DNA of 15,053 bases, from NCBI GenBank assembly GCA_025450955.1, contig JANWLJ010000291.1:1-15053 (forward strand), in the 5' to 3' direction. The notes beneath the pieces are model-generated. The model did not search any database, was not told the origin of the DNA, and was given only the letters and a program-made list of their open reading frames with translations. Shown piece after piece: positions 12,334 to 15,053 of the stretch. Within the stretch, counting starts at the first letter, position 1. Each line of letters starts with the position of its first letter. Origin of the DNA: Polyangium sp. (in: bacteria). Its GTDB lineage: Bacteria > Myxococcota_A > Polyangia > Palsa-1104. The position numbers and the translations under genes are program-made.

Positions 12334-14274
12334 TCAGAGCTCGATTTGCATTCCGATCTCGATCACGCTCTCGGGCGGCACCCCGTAGAAGTAGGTCGGC
12401 GAGCGCGAGTTGCGGGTGAGGAACATGAACAGCCGCTTGCGCCAGCGCGCCAGGCGCGAGCGGCCCGTCGGCAAAAGCGACTGGCGGCCGAGATAGAAGG
12501 TGGTCTCCTCGAGCGGCAGATTAAGCCCGCGCTGTTTGGCGGCGGCGAGGATGCGGATCACGTTCGGCGACTCCATGTAGCCGTAATGCGCGGTCACCTG
12601 ATACAGCCCTCCGCCCAGCTCGCGGATGTCGAGGCGCCTGGCCTCGGGCACTTCGGGGACGTTCTCGGTCTCGATGGCGAGCAGCGCCACCCGCTCGTGC
12701 AGCACCTTGTTGTGCCGCAGGTGATGCAAAAGGACCGGCGGCGCCACGTCGACGTTGGAGGTCATGAACACCGCGGCGCCGGGCACCCGGTGCGGCGGAT
12801 TGGCCTCGAGCTGCGCCTGAAATTCGGCGAGCGGCATCGCGCGCGCGAGCATCAGGTCGCCGAGCGCGGTGCGGCCGCGGCGCCAGGTCGTCATGATGAT
12901 GAAGATGAGCGCGCCGACGGTGAGCGGGAACCAGCCGCCGTGGCGGATCTTGAGCGCGTTGGCGCCGACGAACGCGAGATCGAACGAGAGGAACAGGACG
13001 AGCAGCCGGAGCGCGCGCCTCTTTCCCAGGCGATCGCGCATCACCGCGTAGAACAGCACGCTGGTGATCGCCATGGTGCCGGTGACCGCGGCGCCGTAGG
13101 CGGCGGCGAGCGCCGTCGAGCTGCCGAAGCCGATCACCACCGCGATGCAGCCGAACATCATGAGCTCGTTCACCTCGGGGATGTAGATCTGTCCGCGATG
13201 GTGGCCCGAGGTGTGGATGACGGTGAGGCGCGGCAGATAGCCGAGCTGCAGCGCCTGCTGCGACAGCGAGAACACGCCCGAGATCAACGCCTGCGACGCC
13301 ACCACCGTCGCCACCGTGGCGAGCGCGATCATCGGATAGAGGTACGGGCGCGGCACCAGCGCGTAGAACGAGGTGGCCGCGCCTTCGGGATGCGCCAGGA
13401 GGTACGCGCCCTGGCCAAAGTAGTTGAGCAGCAGCCCCGGATAGACGATGACGAACCAGGCCAGGCGGATGGCGCGCCGTCCGAAGTGGCCCATGTCGGC
13501 GTAGAGCGCTTCACCGCCGGTCACCACCAGCACCACGGAGCCGAGCAGCTCGAAGGCGTGAAAGCGGTGCGCGAAGAAGAAGCGCACGGCGTGATGCGGG
13601 CTCAGGCCCCAAAGGACGCGCGGGTTGCGCAGGATCCAGGGCGCGCCGACGGCGGCGATGGCGGCGAACCACACGATCATCACCAGGCCGAAGAGCGCGC
13701 CGATGCGCCCGGTGCCGAAGCGCTGCATCAAGAAGAGCCCGATCAGGATCACGATCGCGATCGGCACCGTGAGCGGCGCGAAGATCGGGTTGGCGACGGC
13801 GAGCCCTTCCACCGCCGACAACACCGAGATGGCCGGTGTGATCAGCGCGTCGCCGTAAAGGAGCCCGGTGCCGAACAGCCCCAGCAGGATGAGCGCCGCC
13901 GTGCCGGCGCGCTTCTTCTCGGCGCTGCTCTTCGGCATGATGAGCGCCACCAGCGCGAGGATGCCGCCCTCGCCGTTGTTGTCGGCGCGCATCATGTAGA
14001 CGAGGTACTTGATGACGACCACCACCAGCAGCGACCAGAAGACCAGCGACATGATGCCGTAGATGCTGGCGGGATCCGCGGTGACGCCGTGCTCGCCGAA
14101 GCACTCGCGCACGGAGTAGAGCGGCGAGGTGCCGATGTCGCCGTAGACGACGCCGACGGCGCCGAGCGCCAGCGGCAAGAGCGAGAGACCGCGCGCCTCG
14201 CGCTGCGGGGGCGCCTCGTCGGAGCTGGGCTTGGGCGCGGCGTCGGGCGTCGGGGCGGAAGACGGAGCGACCAT
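12334..14274 (-). CDS. kup: Kup-family potassium uptake transporter
   Basis: This is a 646-residue inner-membrane protein that brings in potassium, probably with protons. It begins after a Pro/Ala/Ser-rich cytoplasmic stretch of about 30 residues with the family signature GVVYGDIGTSPLYS (41-54), then NNGEGGILALVALI (99-112). It has about 12 hydrophobic segments up to about residue 450, including an ALYADMGHFGRR block. A hydrophilic C-terminal domain of about 190 residues ends in the typical FYGVPPESVIEIGMQIEL. The E. coli protein is 622 residues, so this is full length. I start at ATG 14274, with an extended -10-like TGCTAAGAT (14286-14294) 11 bases upstream and no ribosome site. The frame extends to TTG 14358, but those 28 residues are Arg-rich and unlike the family. 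It has no visible link to the sterol genes. Confidence 0.95.
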   Translation of the reverse strand: MVAPSSAPTPDAAPKPSSDEAPPQREARGLSLLPLALGAVGVVYGDIGTSPLYSVRECFGEHGVTADPASIYGIMSLVFWSLLVVVVIKYLVYMMRADNNGEGGILALVALIMPKSSAEKKRAGTAALILLGLFGTGLLYGDALITPAISVLSAVEGLAVANPIFAPLTVPIAIVILIGLFLMQRFGTGRIGALFGLVMIVWFAAIAAVGAPWILRNPRVLWGLSPHHAVRFFFAHRFHAFELLGSVVLVVTGGEALYADMGHFGRRAIRLAWFVIVYPGLLLNYFGQGAYLLAHPEGAATSFYALVPRPYLYPMIALATVATVVASQALISGVFSLSQQALQLGYLPRLTVIHTSGHHRGQIYIPEVNELMMFGCIAVVIGFGSSTALAAAYGAAVTGTMAITSVLFYAVMRDRLGKRRALRLLVLFLSFDLAFVGANALKIRHGGWFPLTVGALIFIIMTTWRRGRTALGDLMLARAMPLAEFQAQLEANPPHRVPGAAVFMTSNVDVAPPVLLHHLRHNKVLHERVALLAIETENVPEVPEARRLDIRELGGGLYQVTAHYGYMESPNVIRILAAAKQRGLNLPLEETTFYLGRQSLLPTGRSRLARWRKRLFMFLTRNSRSPTYFYGVPPESVIEIGMQIEL

Positions 14275-14285
14275 TGATCGTGCGC

Positions 14286-14294
14286 ATCTTAGCA
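14286..14294 (-). promoter_or_regulatory. Extended -10-like element before kup
   Basis: On the minus strand TGCTAAGAT (TGn plus a hexamer with 4 of 6 matches) ends 11 bases before the kup ATG. No -35 box was identified. It fits the pattern of very short leaders seen elsewhere in this window. Confidence 0.3.
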
Positions 14295-14365
14295 CGCGGC
14301 CACGCACCGCCCGGCGATGCGCCAGCCCGCCGACCCCGAGCGCGAGGGCCCATTTCAAAAATCGG

Positions 14366-15053
14366 CTACTTGATCGTGTAGAGGAGAGTCAACGGCTTGC
14401 CGCGGCGAGTGATCGCGATGACGAGCTGCTTGGCGCTTCCGATCTTGCTGTATGCCTCGAGGGCCTTGTCGGGGCTCGTGAGATCGAGGCCGTTGATCGC
14501 GTTGAGCGTGTCGCCGTTCATCAGGCCGAGGCTGGCGAACACCGACTGGGGGCGGATCGCGTAGAGTCTCAAGCCATCGATCTTGCCGTCCTTCATCGAC
14601 GGCACGAAGCGCGCGCCGTGCGCGACCGTGATCGGGCTTACGAGCAACGCGTCGACGGCCGTCTTTTCGATCGTGTAGTGGGTGTCGTCGATCTTCTGGA
14701 TGCCGGTGGCGATCAGCGTCGCGAGCACGCCGGCTGGCGCGACGGCGAGCGTCATCGCGATCGTCGTGTCGCCGCGCACGAGCGTGAGGACCGTCGTGCG
14801 CGCCTTCTTCGGCATGAGGCCGTCGGTCAAAAGCTTGCGGTCCACCTGCTTGCCGTCGACCGCGGTGATCAGGTCGCCGGCGCGGAGCGGGCCCATCTCC
14901 TCGGTGACGAGGGCGACCGGCTTCGCGCCGGCCGAGACCTTCACGTGCGCCGGCAGGTCGCGATACTGGAAGATGTCGTCGGGGTCGATCCCCGCGGACC
15001 GCGTCGTGGGAGGGCGCACGGCGATGCGGATCGCGAGCGGCTTGCCGGCGCGA
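14366..15053 (-). CDS. Multi-PDZ protein with a GspC-like C-terminal domain (5' end missing)
   Basis: Only the last 228 or so residues are in the window; the frame is open to the right edge, so the start lies outside. Apparent modules in order are: the end of one PDZ-like domain (RAGKPLAIRIAV, just inside the edge), a second (about IDPDDIFQYR to MTLAVAPAG, with LRAGDLITAVDGKQV), and a third. The third closely resembles the C-terminal region of type II secretion GspC: ARFVPSMKDGKIDGLRLYAI, then LGLMNGDTLNAINGLDL and a final RRGKPLTLLYTIK. PDZ domains bind protein tails, and in GspC this region contacts secretion partners. No other secretion gene is present, and no protease triad is visible in this part, so a Do/HtrA-type protease or a GspC-like scaffold are both possible. 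It lies 91 bases upstream of kup on the same strand. Confidence 0.8.
   Translation of the reverse strand, partial: RAGKPLAIRIAVRPPTTRSAGIDPDDIFQYRDLPAHVKVSAGAKPVALVTEEMGPLRAGDLITAVDGKQVDRKLLTDGLMPKKARTTVLTLVRGDTTIAMTLAVAPAGVLATLIATGIQKIDDTHYTIEKTAVDALLVSPITVAHGARFVPSMKDGKIDGLRLYAIRPQSVFASLGLMNGDTLNAINGLDLTSPDKALEAYSKIGSAKQLVIAITRRGKPLTLLYTIK

Noticed and set aside
11809..14277. Long plus-strand open frame (822 residues) over the toxin and kup
   Set aside because: Antisense to kup, out of frame with the toxin, low-complexity Arg/His/Asp-rich; a shadow.

Overview
The window is about two-thirds G+C, densely coded, and reads like a myxobacterium-type (Myxococcota / former Deltaproteobacteria) chromosome. 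The clues are GC-rich codon use, many secreted or lipid-related genes, and start codons that often sit 6-11 bases after a -10-like hexamer with no Shine-Dalgarno sequence. The organism assignment is inference; no rRNA or tRNA is present to anchor it.

The main content is a bacterial sterol biosynthesis locus. Leftwards from about 2690 runs a C-24 sterol methyltransferase (Erg6/SMT family), followed by a secreted protein of unknown function. Rightwards from 2884 runs a tightly coupled three-gene operon with stop/start overlaps of ATGA and GTGA. It encodes an NAD(P)-dependent 3-beta-hydroxysteroid dehydrogenase/decarboxylase-like SDR, a Rieske oxygenase and an oxidosqualene cyclase. The SDR and Rieske pair resembles the C-4 demethylation pair SdmB/SdmA. 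Converging on the operon from the right is a leftward group: an alpha/beta hydrolase, an MGAT/DAGAT-like acyltransferase in an overlapping frame with no obvious start, a membrane protein closely resembling plant cycloeucalenol cycloisomerase (CPI1), and an orphan sensor histidine kinase.

Together the cyclase, C-24 methyltransferase, C-4 demethylation pair and cyclopropylsterol isomerase match four consecutive steps of the plant phytosterol route: oxidosqualene to cycloartenol, 24-methylenecycloartanol, cycloeucalenol and obtusifoliol. The hydrolase/acyltransferase pair has the domain order of plant phytyl-ester synthases and could esterify a product. Squalene epoxidase, C-14 demethylase (CYP51) and sterol reductases are not in the window. 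The product is therefore inferred.

The right third is unrelated. It holds a small putative lipoprotein divergent from the hydrolase, a ribbon-helix-helix antitoxin plus GNAT toxin module with its own AT-rich promoter, a Kup potassium transporter, and the 3' part of a multi-PDZ protein that runs off the right edge. No CRISPR, insertion sequence, rRNA or tRNA was seen, and no gene-free stretch exceeds about 200 bases.
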